Shown here: piece after piece, positions 36,353 to 43,981 of the stretch
Numbering within the stretch: position 1 is the stretch's first letter
Layout of the letters: each line of letters starts with the position of its first letter
Assembly (NCBI GenBank): GCA_003963075.1
Contig: RXJV01000004.1
Span: forward strand, 1 to 48,940
Length of the DNA: 48,940 nucleotides
Origin: Burkholderiales bacterium
GTDB taxonomy: Bacteria; Pseudomonadota; Gammaproteobacteria; Burkholderiales; Burkholderiaceae_C
Reading direction: 5' to 3'
Notes under the pieces: model-generated
What the model saw: only the letters and a program-made list of their open reading frames with translations
What the model was told of the DNA's origin: nothing
Databases searched by the model: none
Program-made: the position numbers and the translations under genes

Positions 36353-36588
36353 GGCTGCCACTCCTCGGGCGTCAGCGTCTTCATCGACAGCGCGTGGATC
36401 TCCTCGCGCATGCGCTCGCCCAAGGCGGCGTAGACGCGCTGGTGGCGCTTGATGCGCGTGAGGCCGGTGAACTCGCTAGAGACGATGGTGGCGAAGAAAT
36501 GTCGGCCGTCGCCCTCGACTTCCAGGTGCGCACAGGGCAGGCCTGCGGCAATGAAATCGCGCACTTGTTGCGGGGTCGGGTCGGCCAT
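36349..36588 (-). CDS. BolA family protein (IbaG/YrbA-like)
   Basis: Small cytoplasmic BolA-fold protein, 79 residues from ATG 36588 (GTG one codon earlier is also possible; the AAGGA site fits either). [20 protein letters not shown] and [16 protein letters not shown] are typical, with the conserved Cys-like/His ligand region: Cys at CAHLEV and His in RHQRVY. BolA/IbaG proteins pair with monothiol glutaredoxins in iron-sulfur cluster handling. Located as usual between the YadGH-type transporter genes and the his genes. Confidence 0.93.
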   Translation of the reverse strand: MADPTPQQVRDFIAAGLPCAHLEVEGDGRHFFATIVSSEFTGLTRIKRHQRVYAALGERMREEIHALSMKTLTPEEWQP

Positions 36589-36664
36589 CACGGGTCCTTC
36601 TGGGAAACCCGTGATTCTAGGAAGGGTTCCAGCCGCCGGCCTTCGGCGCCCTGCAAACCCAGGT

Positions 36665-37420
36665 TCAGGAACGGATCTTGTAGCCGCGCTGGAGCAGTGA
36701 GAGGGCCAGCCCGGCGGTAACCACGAAGCTGCTGGCCACCACGCCGAAGCTCAGCCAAGGCGACACGTCACTGACGCCGAAGAAGCCGCGCCGGAAGCCG
36801 TCGATCATGTAGAAGAACGGGTTCAGATGGCTGACGCCCAGCCAGAACGCGGGCAGCGAGTGCACCGAGTAGAAAACGCCGGACAGGAAGGTCATCGGCA
36901 TGATGATGAAGTTCTGGAAGGCGGCGAGCTGGTCGAACTTCTCGGCCCACAGCCCGGCGATCAGACCCAACGTGCCCATCAGCCCGGCACCGAGCACGGT
37001 AAACACCAGCACCCACAGCAGGTTGTCCAGGCCCGGCGGCGCGAACCAGGCCGTCACCAGCAGCACACCCAGGCCCACGGCCACGCCGCGCACGATGGCC
37101 GCGCCCACATAGGCCACGAACCAGGCCAGGGGCGACAGGGGCGTCAGCAGCAGGAAGACCAGGTTGCCGGTGATCTTGCTCTGGATCAGGCTGGACGAGC
37201 TGTTCGCGAACGCGTTCTGCAGCACGCTCATCATCACCAGGCCCGGGATCAGGAACTGGGTGTAGCCGACCGTGTCGTAGACCTTCACATGGTCTTCCAG
37301 CGTGTGGCCGAAGACCAGCAGGTACATGCAGGCGGTGAGCACCGGCGCGGCCACGGTCTGGAAGCTGACCTTCCAGAAGCGCAGCACTTCCTTCTTGAAC
37401 AAGGTGGAGGCGCCGTTCAT
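36665..37420 (-). CDS. ABC-2 type exporter permease (YadH-like)
   Basis: Integral membrane half of an ABC exporter, 251 residues with about six hydrophobic segments. TLFKKEVLRFWKVSFQTVAA at the N-terminus, LIPGLVMMSVLQNAFANSSS, and the ABC-2 signature region FQNFIIMPMTFLSGVFYSVH followed by LNPFFYMIDGFRRGF are characteristic of the YadH/NodJ group. The start overlaps the ATPase gene (ATGA). The substrate is unknown. The pair stands next to bolA in many betaproteobacteria. Confidence 0.93.
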   Translation of the reverse strand: MNGASTLFKKEVLRFWKVSFQTVAAPVLTACMYLLVFGHTLEDHVKVYDTVGYTQFLIPGLVMMSVLQNAFANSSSSLIQSKITGNLVFLLLTPLSPLAWFVAYVGAAIVRGVAVGLGVLLVTAWFAPPGLDNLLWVLVFTVLGAGLMGTLGLIAGLWAEKFDQLAAFQNFIIMPMTFLSGVFYSVHSLPAFWLGVSHLNPFFYMIDGFRRGFFGVSDVSPWLSFGVVASSFVVTAGLALSLLQRGYKIRS

Positions 37421-38337
37421 GCCGCGTCTCCTTGCATGATGTTGAGGAACACGTCTTCCAAGTCGGCGCGGCCGATCTCCAGGTCTTCGACCGGCACGCC
37501 AGCGGCGCGCAGCGTGGCCAGGGTGGTTTCAACCTCCGCGGCGTCGTGCGCGGTGACCTGCACGATGCGCCCGGTCACGCGCGCCCGCGCTGCGACGTCG
37601 GCCGGCAGGGCCGCGTCGGTCTTGAAGCGCAGCATGGTGTGTGCGGTGCCGGCCAGCAGTTGCGAGGTGCTGTCCAGCGCGACGATGCGCCCGGCCTTCA
37701 GCATGCCGATCCGCTGGCACAGCGCCTCGGCTTCTTCGAGGTAATGCGTGGTCAGCAGCACCGTGTGGCCCTCCTTGTTCAGGCGGGCGATGAACTGCCA
37801 CAGGGTCTGGCGCAGCTCCACGTCCACGCCGGCGGTAGGCTCGTCCAGCACGATGACGGGTGGGCGGTGCACCAGGGCCTGGGCCACCAGCACGCGGCGC
37901 TTCATGCCGCCCGAGAGCTGGCGCATATTGGCATTGGCCTTGTCGGCCAGACCCAGGTTGGCGAGCAGCTCGTCGATCCAGTCGTCGTTGTGCTTGACGC
38001 CGAAGTAGCCGCTCTGGATACGCAGCGACTCGCGCACGCTGAAGAAGGGGTCGAACACCAGTTCCTGCGGCACCACGCCCAGCGCCTTGCGCGCGGCGGC
38101 GTAGTCGTCCACGACGTCGTGGCCCATCACCCGCACGCGGCCCTCGGTGGCACGGGCCAGGCCGGCCAGCACGCTGATCAGCGTCGTCTTGCCGGCACCG
38201 TTGGGGCCGAGCAGGCCGAAGAACTCGCCGCAGCCGATGTCGAAGCTGACGCCATCCAGCGCCTTGACTTGTCCTCCGCGGTAGGTCTTTCTGACGTTCT
38301 CAAACGCGATGGCGACGGAGGGGGTGGCTGACGGCAT
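37417..38337 (-). CDS. ABC transporter ATP-binding protein (YadG-like)
   Basis: ATPase of the same exporter, 306 residues from ATG 38337. Walker A GPNGAGKTTLIS, Q-loop VPQELVFDPF, signature LSGGMKRRVLVAQAL, Walker B VIVLDEPTAGVDV and H-loop TTHYLEEAEAL are intact; a C-terminal domain of about 80 residues follows. The frame stays open well upstream, but that part antiparallels the TetR gene and lacks family similarity. It diverges from the TetR-type gene with 139 bp between the starts, a layout in which the regulator could control the exporter. Confidence 0.93.
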   Translation of the reverse strand: MPSATPSVAIAFENVRKTYRGGQVKALDGVSFDIGCGEFFGLLGPNGAGKTTLISVLAGLARATEGRVRVMGHDVVDDYAAARKALGVVPQELVFDPFFSVRESLRIQSGYFGVKHNDDWIDELLANLGLADKANANMRQLSGGMKRRVLVAQALVHRPPVIVLDEPTAGVDVELRQTLWQFIARLNKEGHTVLLTTHYLEEAEALCQRIGMLKAGRIVALDSTSQLLAGTAHTMLRFKTDAALPADVAARARVTGRIVQVTAHDAAEVETTLATLRAAGVPVEDLEIGRADLEDVFLNIMQGDAA

Positions 38338-38476
38338 GGCGCGCGATTCTAGGAGTGGCCTCGTCGGCGCGGCGTTCGCTGCCAGAATGGACCGATCTTT
38401 GCTGCGCCCCGCGCACGCCGCGTACAGCTTCCTGCGGGGGCATGCCGGTCGTTGCGGGCGCCTGTGCGCTTCCGCC

Positions 38477-39130
38477 ATGCCCACGCCCAAACGCCCCCGC
38501 CGCACCGCCGAGCGCATCCTGGAGGTCACGCTCGACCTCTTCAATGCCTTCGGCGAGCCGAACGTCTCCACGACGCTGATCTCGGCCGAGCTGAAGATCA
38601 GCCCCGGCAACCTCTACTACCACTTCCCCGCCAAGGACGAGCTGGTCAACGCGCTGTTCGGCCGCTACGAGGCCGAGCTCGGCGAGCTGCTCGCCGCGGC
38701 GGACAACGTGCGCCATGTCGAGGACGCCTGGCTGTTCTTTCACATGCTGTTCGAGCTGATCTGGAAGCACCGCTTCCTCTACCGCGACCTGAACGACCTG
38801 TTGTTCAAGAACCGCCGGCTCGAGACGCATTTCCAGACCCTGCTCGCGGCCAAGGAGCAGGCCATGCGCCAGGTGCTGTCGGGCCTGCACCTGGGCGGCG
38901 CACTGAAGATGGAACTACGCGAAGCCGCGCCGACGGCCAATGCCATGGTCGTCGTCGTCAGCTACTGGCTCAGCTACGAATACGTGCGCGACCCGCGCCA
39001 TGCGCTCGAGCCCGACCGTGCCGGCGTCGCGCTGATGCGCGGCGCCTTCCATGCGCTGAGCCTGCTGCTACCCTACCTGGAGCCCGCGTCCAGGGACCAC
39101 CTCTTCAAGCTCGCCGGTCAATACCAATAG
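38477..39130 (+). CDS. TetR/AcrR family transcriptional regulator
   Basis: 217-residue repressor-type protein from ATG 38477. The N-terminal HTH is complete: RTAERILEVTLDLFNAFGEP, STTLISAELKISPGNLYYHF, then PAKDELVNALFGRYEAEL. The C-terminal ligand domain (residues 60-217) is helical, with an aromatic-rich LFFHMLFELIWKHRFLYRDL segment. The frame stays open upstream to 38309 but codes for nothing conserved. It may regulate the divergent ABC exporter or the TPR-like gene 10 bp downstream; its ligand is unknown. Confidence 0.9.
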   Translation: MPTPKRPRRTAERILEVTLDLFNAFGEPNVSTTLISAELKISPGNLYYHFPAKDELVNALFGRYEAELGELLAAADNVRHVEDAWLFFHMLFELIWKHRFLYRDLNDLLFKNRRLETHFQTLLAAKEQAMRQVLSGLHLGGALKMELREAAPTANAMVVVVSYWLSYEYVRDPRHALEPDRAGVALMRGAFHALSLLLPYLEPASRDHLFKLAGQYQ

Positions 39131-39140
39131 GAGACAAACC

Positions 39141-39914
39141 ATGGCCAAGTGGACCGCCTTTCCCTACGACAACAGCGCCTTCGCCTACACGCCGGCGACG
39201 CTGAAAAAGCATTGGGCCCGGCTGCATGCCGGGGATGCCGAGCCGTTTCCGAAGGACGCGGACGTCGTGCAGGCCTGGATCCACTTCCATGCCGGTGAGT
39301 TCCAGGCTGCCTACGACGCGGGCCTGGCCGCCGGCGGCGCCGGCATCACGGTGGCCAACAAGGCCCAGGCCATCTACGCCAACTACCTCGAAAAGAAGGA
39401 GAAGGTGAAGCTGGAGATGTTCCTGGAAATCGCCGAGCGTGCCGAGGCCCAGCAGGCGGAAGAGCCGAAGAACGCCAACGCCTACTACTGGCAGGCCTAC
39501 GCCCTGGGCCGCTACGGCCAGGGCATCAGCGTGGCCAAGGCGCTGGCGCAAGGCCTGGGCAGCAAGGTCAAGGGCGCGCTCGAAACCACGATCAAGCTCG
39601 CCCCCAAGCACGCCGACGCGCACATCGCGCTGGGCGCCTTCCACGCCGAGGTGATCGACAAGGTCGGCAAGCTGCTCGGCAAGACCCAGGGTGCCGACAC
39701 CGCCACCGGGCTGAAGATGTTCGAGCAGGCGCTGAAGCTCAACCCCGGCAGCGCGATCGCGATGATCGAGCGCGCCAACGGCCTGGTCATGCTGGAAGGC
39801 GACAAGCGCCTGAAGGAGGCCGAACAGCTCTACGCCGACGCGGCCAGCTGCGAAGCCATGGATGCGATGGAGTTGCTGGACATCGAACTGGCCCGCGAAG
39901 ACCTAGAAGATTGA
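39141..39914 (+). CDS. TPR-like protein of unknown function
   Basis: 257-residue predicted cytoplasmic protein without signal peptide. The ATG has an AGGAG site 7 bp upstream and follows the TetR gene after 10 bp, so they are likely co-transcribed. Several helix pairs resemble tetratricopeptide repeats: AWIHFHAGEFQAAYDAGLAA (about 45-65), NANAYYWQAYALGRYGQGIS (113-132), HADAHIALGAFHAEVIDKVG and LKMFEQALKLNPGSAIAMIE (193-212). Members of this type act as protein-binding scaffolds; the specific role is unknown. Confidence 0.88.
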   Translation: MAKWTAFPYDNSAFAYTPATLKKHWARLHAGDAEPFPKDADVVQAWIHFHAGEFQAAYDAGLAAGGAGITVANKAQAIYANYLEKKEKVKLEMFLEIAERAEAQQAEEPKNANAYYWQAYALGRYGQGISVAKALAQGLGSKVKGALETTIKLAPKHADAHIALGAFHAEVIDKVGKLLGKTQGADTATGLKMFEQALKLNPGSAIAMIERANGLVMLEGDKRLKEAEQLYADAASCEAMDAMELLDIELAREDLED

Positions 39915-40056
39915 CGAGCGGAAGCCGTGAAAACCCGCGCCCCGGCGGCCGATCGTGATGCTTGTCACGCCGCCGCCACCCGCGCTTTCGGGGATGCACG
40001 GCCGCGCCGGGCGGCGTAAGCTTCCAGCCATCGTCACCTTCCAACGAGACCGCGCC

Positions 40057-40395
40057 ATGAAGTTCCTGATCCCCGCCCTCGCCGCCGTTACCGCCTTCGC
40101 CGCCCAGGCCGGCAACAACGCCACGCCCGAGCAGGCCGAACTGCGCGCCGAATGCGCCAAGAGCTACGCCGAGACCAGCAGCATCTCGACGCCGGTCGCC
40201 GCGAACGAATACCAGTTCGTCTACGCCAACGGCAAGTACAAGGGCGAAGCCAAGCCCGGCAAGCTGCTGGCCTGCACCAACGACCAGTACGCCGCTTACC
40301 TGGACAAGGCCGACCCGGCCAAGGTGATGGCCGCCTACCCGACCGCCGCCGGCCGCCCGACCACGAAGAAGAAGGCCGAGGCCTACCGCCAGTAA
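40057..40395 (+). CDS. Small secreted protein, paralogue 1
   Basis: 112-residue exported protein of unknown function. Sec signal MKFLIPALAAVTAFAAQA, cleavage after residue 18. The mature part has two cysteines (33 and 73), likely a disulfide, and shares with the next gene the patterns QAELRA-x-C near the N-terminus and YL.KADPA.V..AYPTAAG near the C-terminus. The end is Lys-rich. ATG 40057 was chosen since it begins the signal peptide; upstream frame is non-conserved. A strong terminator follows. Confidence 0.82.
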   Translation: MKFLIPALAAVTAFAAQAGNNATPEQAELRAECAKSYAETSSISTPVAANEYQFVYANGKYKGEAKPGKLLACTNDQYAAYLDKADPAKVMAAYPTAAGRPTTKKKAEAYRQ

Positions 40396-40419
40396 GCCCC
40401 AGCCCGCTGGCTGAGCCAA

Positions 40420-40441
40420 GGCGCCCACCGGGCGCCTTTTT
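40420..40441 (+). terminator. Intrinsic terminator after paralogue 1
   Basis: GGCGCCC-ACC-GGGCGCC hairpin followed by five T residues, 25 bp after the stop codon. It separates the transcripts of the two paralogous genes, so the second probably has its own promoter in 40442-40510. Confidence 0.92.
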
Positions 40442-40519
40442 GTTGGTGCAGCGCAGGAATGCAAACGTGGCGGCAAAGGCGTATGGTCGGGCTTCCCCTT
40501 CGTCGTTTGGAGGTCAGCC

Positions 40520-40882
40520 ATGAGAGTTCTTGCGATTGCATGCGCCGCGCTGATGACCACGCTGCCCGCCTGGGCCGCCGACACCCCCGCCGAACGCGCC
40601 CAGGCCGAGCTGCGCGCCGGCTGCGCCCAGAGCTACGCCAGCTACAGCGCCTACTACCCGGCCGGCAGCCCGGCACCCGCCTTCACCGGCGAGCGCGCGC
40701 CCGGCGACAACCGCTACTACAACGACGCCAAGGCCTGTGGCGAAGCGCAATACTCGGCCTACCTCGAAAAGGCCGATCCCGCGACCGTGGCCATGGCCTA
40801 TCCGACGGCTGCGGGCAAGACCAAGCCGCACAAAGGCAAGAAGCCCGAGGCGGGCGCCTCGGCGCCGACCAAGCCGAAGTGA
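40520..40882 (+). CDS. Small secreted protein, paralogue 2
   Basis: 120-residue exported protein similar to the preceding gene. Signal MRVLAIACAALMTTLPAWA; mature cysteines at 35 and 73 match the positions of the paralogue. The middle section differs (Tyr/Pro/Gly-rich: SYASYSAYYPAGSPAPAF), while YLEKADPATVAMAYPTAAG matches closely. Ends in a Lys/Pro-rich tail. Ribosome-binding site GGAGG 6 bp before the ATG. Convergent with the acyltransferase gene, 9 bp apart. No known function. Confidence 0.82.
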   Translation: MRVLAIACAALMTTLPAWAADTPAERAQAELRAGCAQSYASYSAYYPAGSPAPAFTGERAPGDNRYYNDAKACGEAQYSAYLEKADPATVAMAYPTAAGKTKPHKGKKPEAGASAPTKPK

Positions 40883-40891
40883 TTTAGGGGC

Positions 40892-42310
40892 TCAGTCGCC
40901 GTCCGGCCCCCAGGGCATCATCAGCGCGAGCAGCAGCAGCTTCTCGAACTCCGGTGCGAAGTTCGCGATGATGGCCTCGGGGTCGGGGCACAGGCCGGTG
41001 TCGGTGATCAGGCCGAACTGCACCCGGCCGGCGTAGGTCAGGATGCTGACGCCCATGCCGATGTCGCCGGACTGCGGCACCCAGAACATCACCTTCTCCA
41101 CCGTCGAGCCGCAGAACTTCAGCGCCTGAGCCGGGCCCGGCACATTGGTCATCACTGCGGTGGCCTTCTTGGCGAACACGTTCAGCATCGCGTGCTGCAC
41201 CGGCTTGATCAGCAGGCCGGCCACCGACAGCAGCCCGAAGGCCATCACCGGCTGGAAGCTGCCCTTGAGCTCGCTCATCCGGGCCCGCACTGCGTACAGC
41301 CGCTCGACCGGGTTGGCGATGCCGATGGGCAGCACCAGCGGCACCAGGCCGAAGCGGTTGCCGAGCTGCCAGGCCTGCTCCAGCGGCCGCAGATTGACCG
41401 GCACCATGGCCCGGATTTCCTTGCCCGCCGGGTCCTCGCCTTTGGTCGCGAGGTAGCGGCCGATGGCGCCCGCCGCGCAGGCCAGCAGCACATCGTTGAT
41501 CGACGCGCCCAGCGCCTTGCCGACAGCCTTCACGTCATCGAGCGCCAGGCTGTCGTCCCAGGCCACGGTCTTTTTCGGGCCGGGCTTGCCCTTCAAGCGG
41601 GTGTGCGAGTCGTCGGGCATCAGCGCGAAAGCGGCCACGTCCGACACGGCCTGGTAGCCCATGCGGGCCATTTCCAGCGACGAGTCCATCGGCGTCGTGC
41701 CATGCATCACCGCGTCCACGCCCTTGGCCATGCCCTTGCCGGTCAGGCCGATGGCCTTGACCGTCATGTTGGTCATCGGGCGCAGGAAGGCGTCCAGCAG
41801 CCAGTCCGCCTCATGGGCTTCCTCGGGCTCGGGCGCCTCGCGCTGCGGCGGCGCCTGGCCGCCGTCGGTGATCGACAGCATCACCGCGATCAGCGCGATG
41901 CCATCGGCGATGCAGTGGTGGATGCGTGCGATCAGCGCGCTGCTGCCGTCGCCCATGTCCTCGATCAGCTGGAACTGCCAGAGCGGATGGGCCGGGTCCA
42001 GCGGCTGCGAGCACAGCTCGCCGACGCGCTCACGCAGCACCTCGTCGCGGCTCTGGCCGCGCAGCGGCAGCGGCACCTCGGCCACCACATGCCGGGCGAT
42101 GTCGAAGTCGCGGTCCACCACCCATTGCGCTCCCAGCAGCGCGTCTTCCTCGACCCGCTGGCGAAAGCGCGGGTACTTCAGCAGCCGGTCCGCCACGCGC
42201 TCGCGCAGCGCCGGCAGCGTGATGCCGGGGCGGATCGACCAGACCCCGACGATCATCATCAAGTTGGCCTCGGTGTCCATGCGCAGCCAGGCGGTGTCCA
42301 CCTTGGACAT
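40892..42310 (-). CDS. Wax ester synthase/diacylglycerol acyltransferase (WS/DGAT)
   Basis: Acyl-CoA-dependent acyltransferase making wax esters or triacylglycerols for storage; about 472 residues from this ATG. The catalytic HHxxxDG motif is IHHCIADG (His131-His132, Asp136 in this numbering). N-terminal VDTAWLRMDTEANLMMIVGV, PLDPAHPLWQFQLIED, VPVNLRP and TNVPGP are typical of the family (DUF1298 C-terminus). Start is uncertain: GTG 42397 or TTG 42331 (behind GAGGAG) give longer N-termini; I took the ATG where family similarity begins and which leaves room for a divergent promoter. Opposite to the acyl-CoA-binding protein gene. Confidence 0.9.
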   Translation of the reverse strand: MSKVDTAWLRMDTEANLMMIVGVWSIRPGITLPALRERVADRLLKYPRFRQRVEEDALLGAQWVVDRDFDIARHVVAEVPLPLRGQSRDEVLRERVGELCSQPLDPAHPLWQFQLIEDMGDGSSALIARIHHCIADGIALIAVMLSITDGGQAPPQREAPEPEEAHEADWLLDAFLRPMTNMTVKAIGLTGKGMAKGVDAVMHGTTPMDSSLEMARMGYQAVSDVAAFALMPDDSHTRLKGKPGPKKTVAWDDSLALDDVKAVGKALGASINDVLLACAAGAIGRYLATKGEDPAGKEIRAMVPVNLRPLEQAWQLGNRFGLVPLVLPIGIANPVERLYAVRARMSELKGSFQPVMAFGLLSVAGLLIKPVQHAMLNVFAKKATAVMTNVPGPAQALKFCGSTVEKVMFWVPQSGDIGMGVSILTYAGRVQFGLITDTGLCPDPEAIIANFAPEFEKLLLLALMMPWGPDGD

Positions 42311-42432
42311 GCGTTCACTGATCTGGCCCAAATCGGTCTCCTCGGTAGCGTCGTTCTCGCGGCCTAAACTCGTGGCCCTTGTCCGATCGATTGTCACCAG
42401 ATCGACACCCCTGATTCAGCCTGGAGAACCCC

Positions 42433-42684
42433 GTGAGCCTGAAAGACCAGTTCGAAGCCGCCGTCGCCGACTCCAAGAACCTGCCCGAGCGGCCGGACAA
42501 CATGACGCTGCTGAAGATCTATGCGCTGTACAAGCAGGGCAGCAGTGGTGATGTGCAGGACAAGCGCCCGGGCTTCACCGACATGGTCGGCCGCGCGAAG
42601 TGGGATGCCTGGAACGAGCTCAAGGGCACCTCGCAGGACGAAGCGATGCAGCAGTACGTGGACCTGATCGAGTCGCTGAAGTAA
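42433..42684 (+). CDS. Acyl-CoA-binding protein (ACBP)
   Basis: 83-residue four-helix acyl-CoA carrier. LKDQFEAAVADSKNLPERPD, LLKIYALYKQGSSGDV and the ACBP signature KWDAWNELKGTSQDEAMQQYV are unmistakable, with the acyl-CoA-contacting Tyr/Lys residues (YALYKQ; RAKWDAW) present. GTG start behind TGGAGAA. It diverges from the WS/DGAT gene, which would consume acyl-CoA; a role in delivering acyl-CoA to storage lipid synthesis is inferred. Confidence 0.95.
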   Translation: MSLKDQFEAAVADSKNLPERPDNMTLLKIYALYKQGSSGDVQDKRPGFTDMVGRAKWDAWNELKGTSQDEAMQQYVDLIESLK

Positions 42685-42745
42685 GCCCACCGCCTACCGG
42701 CTTCGCCGGCCTCCTCGCGAGGCCGGCCGTCTTGGCGCCGTGGGC
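42685..42745. repeat. Hairpin-rich convergent spacer with interspersed repeat
   Basis: Between two convergent genes. An outer stem (AGCCCAC with GTGGGCT) encloses CCGGCTTCGCCGG and GGCCTCCTCGCGAGGCC hairpins. The first 27 bases (42685-42711) are an inverted copy of 31318-31344. It may act as a two-way terminator, though no T-run is present. Confidence 0.65.
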
Positions 42746-43072
42746 TCAACCAGCCTTCTTCCTGGCTGGCGCCTTCTTCTTGGAAGCGGCCAGCAGCGCG
42801 TCCAGCTCCTTCTGAATCTCGGCTTCGATGGTGGCCTTGAAGGCACCGAGCAGAAAGCCCAGCTGGGCCACCAGCTCGAAGCGGTCGGCCGCCACGGTCA
42901 GCTCGCCCTTCACGCCCGAACGCGTGAACTCCACGGTGTCCTCTTCGTGGCCCTCGTGCACCGTGCATTCCATGTCGAACTTCTGTTCGACCTGCTCGGC
43001 CCAGGCCCAGGCGATCTCACGGGCTTTCTTGAGGCCGAGGTCATGCTCTCGGTGGATGCGGATTTCGGCCAA
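42746..43072 (-). CDS. Polyhydroxyalkanoate-system family protein
   Basis: 108-residue protein of the PHA granule-region family (proteins coded near phasin and PHA genes). IRIHREHDLGLKKAREIAWA at the N-terminus, HEGHEEDTVEFTRSGVKGEL and LVAQLGFLLGAFKATIEAEI are typical; a Lys/Ala-rich tail follows (KKKAPARKKAG), reminiscent of DNA- or granule-binding tails. No ATG precedes the conserved start in frame; TTG 43072 with GGAG 7 bp upstream is the best start. Its neighbours concern acyl-CoA and storage lipids, which fits the context. Confidence 0.85.
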   Translation of the reverse strand: MAEIRIHREHDLGLKKAREIAWAWAEQVEQKFDMECTVHEGHEEDTVEFTRSGVKGELTVAADRFELVAQLGFLLGAFKATIEAEIQKELDALLAASKKKAPARKKAG

Positions 43073-43209
43073 GGCGGCTCTCCATGATGTGCTGCGTGGC
43101 ACTCTACGCGAGAACCTCGGGGCCGCAGCACCGGCGCCGTTTGCGCGGATACTTTGCGGCGCCGGCAAGAGCGGGGCCGTCCAAGCCCGCCGCCGCCCAG
43201 GGAGGAACC

Positions 43210-43977
43210 ATGCGCCTTCTCGACCCGGACCCGCACAGCCTCGACCCGCTCAACCAGGGGCTGGCCCATTTCCGCGCCGCCGAGCCCGACCTGGAGCAGG
43301 CGGTCTACTGGTTCCGCGTTGCGGCCGATGCCGGCCATCCCGAGGCCCTCGCCCTGCTGGGCTACTGCCAGCTCGAAGGCCTGGGCCTGCCACGCGACCC
43401 CGCGCAGGCGCGCGAGCGGCTGGAAAGCGCCAGCGGCGACGGCAGCCTGACCGCGAAATACCACCTCGCCCGCATGCTCATCGGCGGCTGGGGCGGCGAC
43501 CCCGACGCGCCGCGCGGCGTGGCCCTGCTCACTGCCGCCGCGGCGCAGGGTCATGCCGATGCCACCTTCAACCTCGCCGGTTGCCTGGAGGCCGGTTGGG
43601 GCTGCCAGCCCGACCGGCTCGCCGCCAAAGCGCTTTTTCTGCGCGCGCGCAGCCTGGGCAGCCGGCTCGGGCAACCGGGCCTGCGCATCCGCCAGCGCGA
43701 GCTCGACGCGGCCCGTGAGCTCGCCCGGCGGCTGGCGAGCGGCAGCGAGCTGCCTCGTCTGATCGAGGAGCGGCAGCAGAAGATCGCGCTGATGCACGAC
43801 CTCGTCCAGCGCCCGCCCCGCAAGCCAGGACTGACCCGCCAGCAGCGCCGCCAACTGCTGCGCCTGGCCAGCCTCACCGCCATCGCCGCCGGCCTGACCG
43901 CAGCACTCGCCGGCCTGCTCGGCTGGCGCTTCGGCCCGCCGCGAGCGCATGATGCCGGCCCCACCTCCATCGCCTGA
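43210..43977 (+). CDS. Sel1-repeat protein with C-terminal membrane anchor
   Basis: 255 residues from ATG 43210 (GGGAGGAACC ribosome-binding site; the longer open frame upstream is not conserved). Sel1-like repeats are visible as DLEQAVYWFRVAADAGHPEA with LLGYCQLEGLGLPRDPAQAR, then APRGVALLTAAAAQGHADAT with LAGCLEAGWGCQPDRLAAKA. A basic segment (RKPGLTRQQRRQ) precedes a hydrophobic helix at about 226-245. Function unknown; Sel1 proteins generally mediate protein contacts. An aldo/keto reductase gene follows after 4 bp. Confidence 0.85.
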   Translation: MRLLDPDPHSLDPLNQGLAHFRAAEPDLEQAVYWFRVAADAGHPEALALLGYCQLEGLGLPRDPAQARERLESASGDGSLTAKYHLARMLIGGWGGDPDAPRGVALLTAAAAQGHADATFNLAGCLEAGWGCQPDRLAAKALFLRARSLGSRLGQPGLRIRQRELDAARELARRLASGSELPRLIEERQQKIALMHDLVQRPPRKPGLTRQQRRQLLRLASLTAIAAGLTAALAGLLGWRFGPPRAHDAGPTSIA

Positions 43978-43981
43978 GCCC

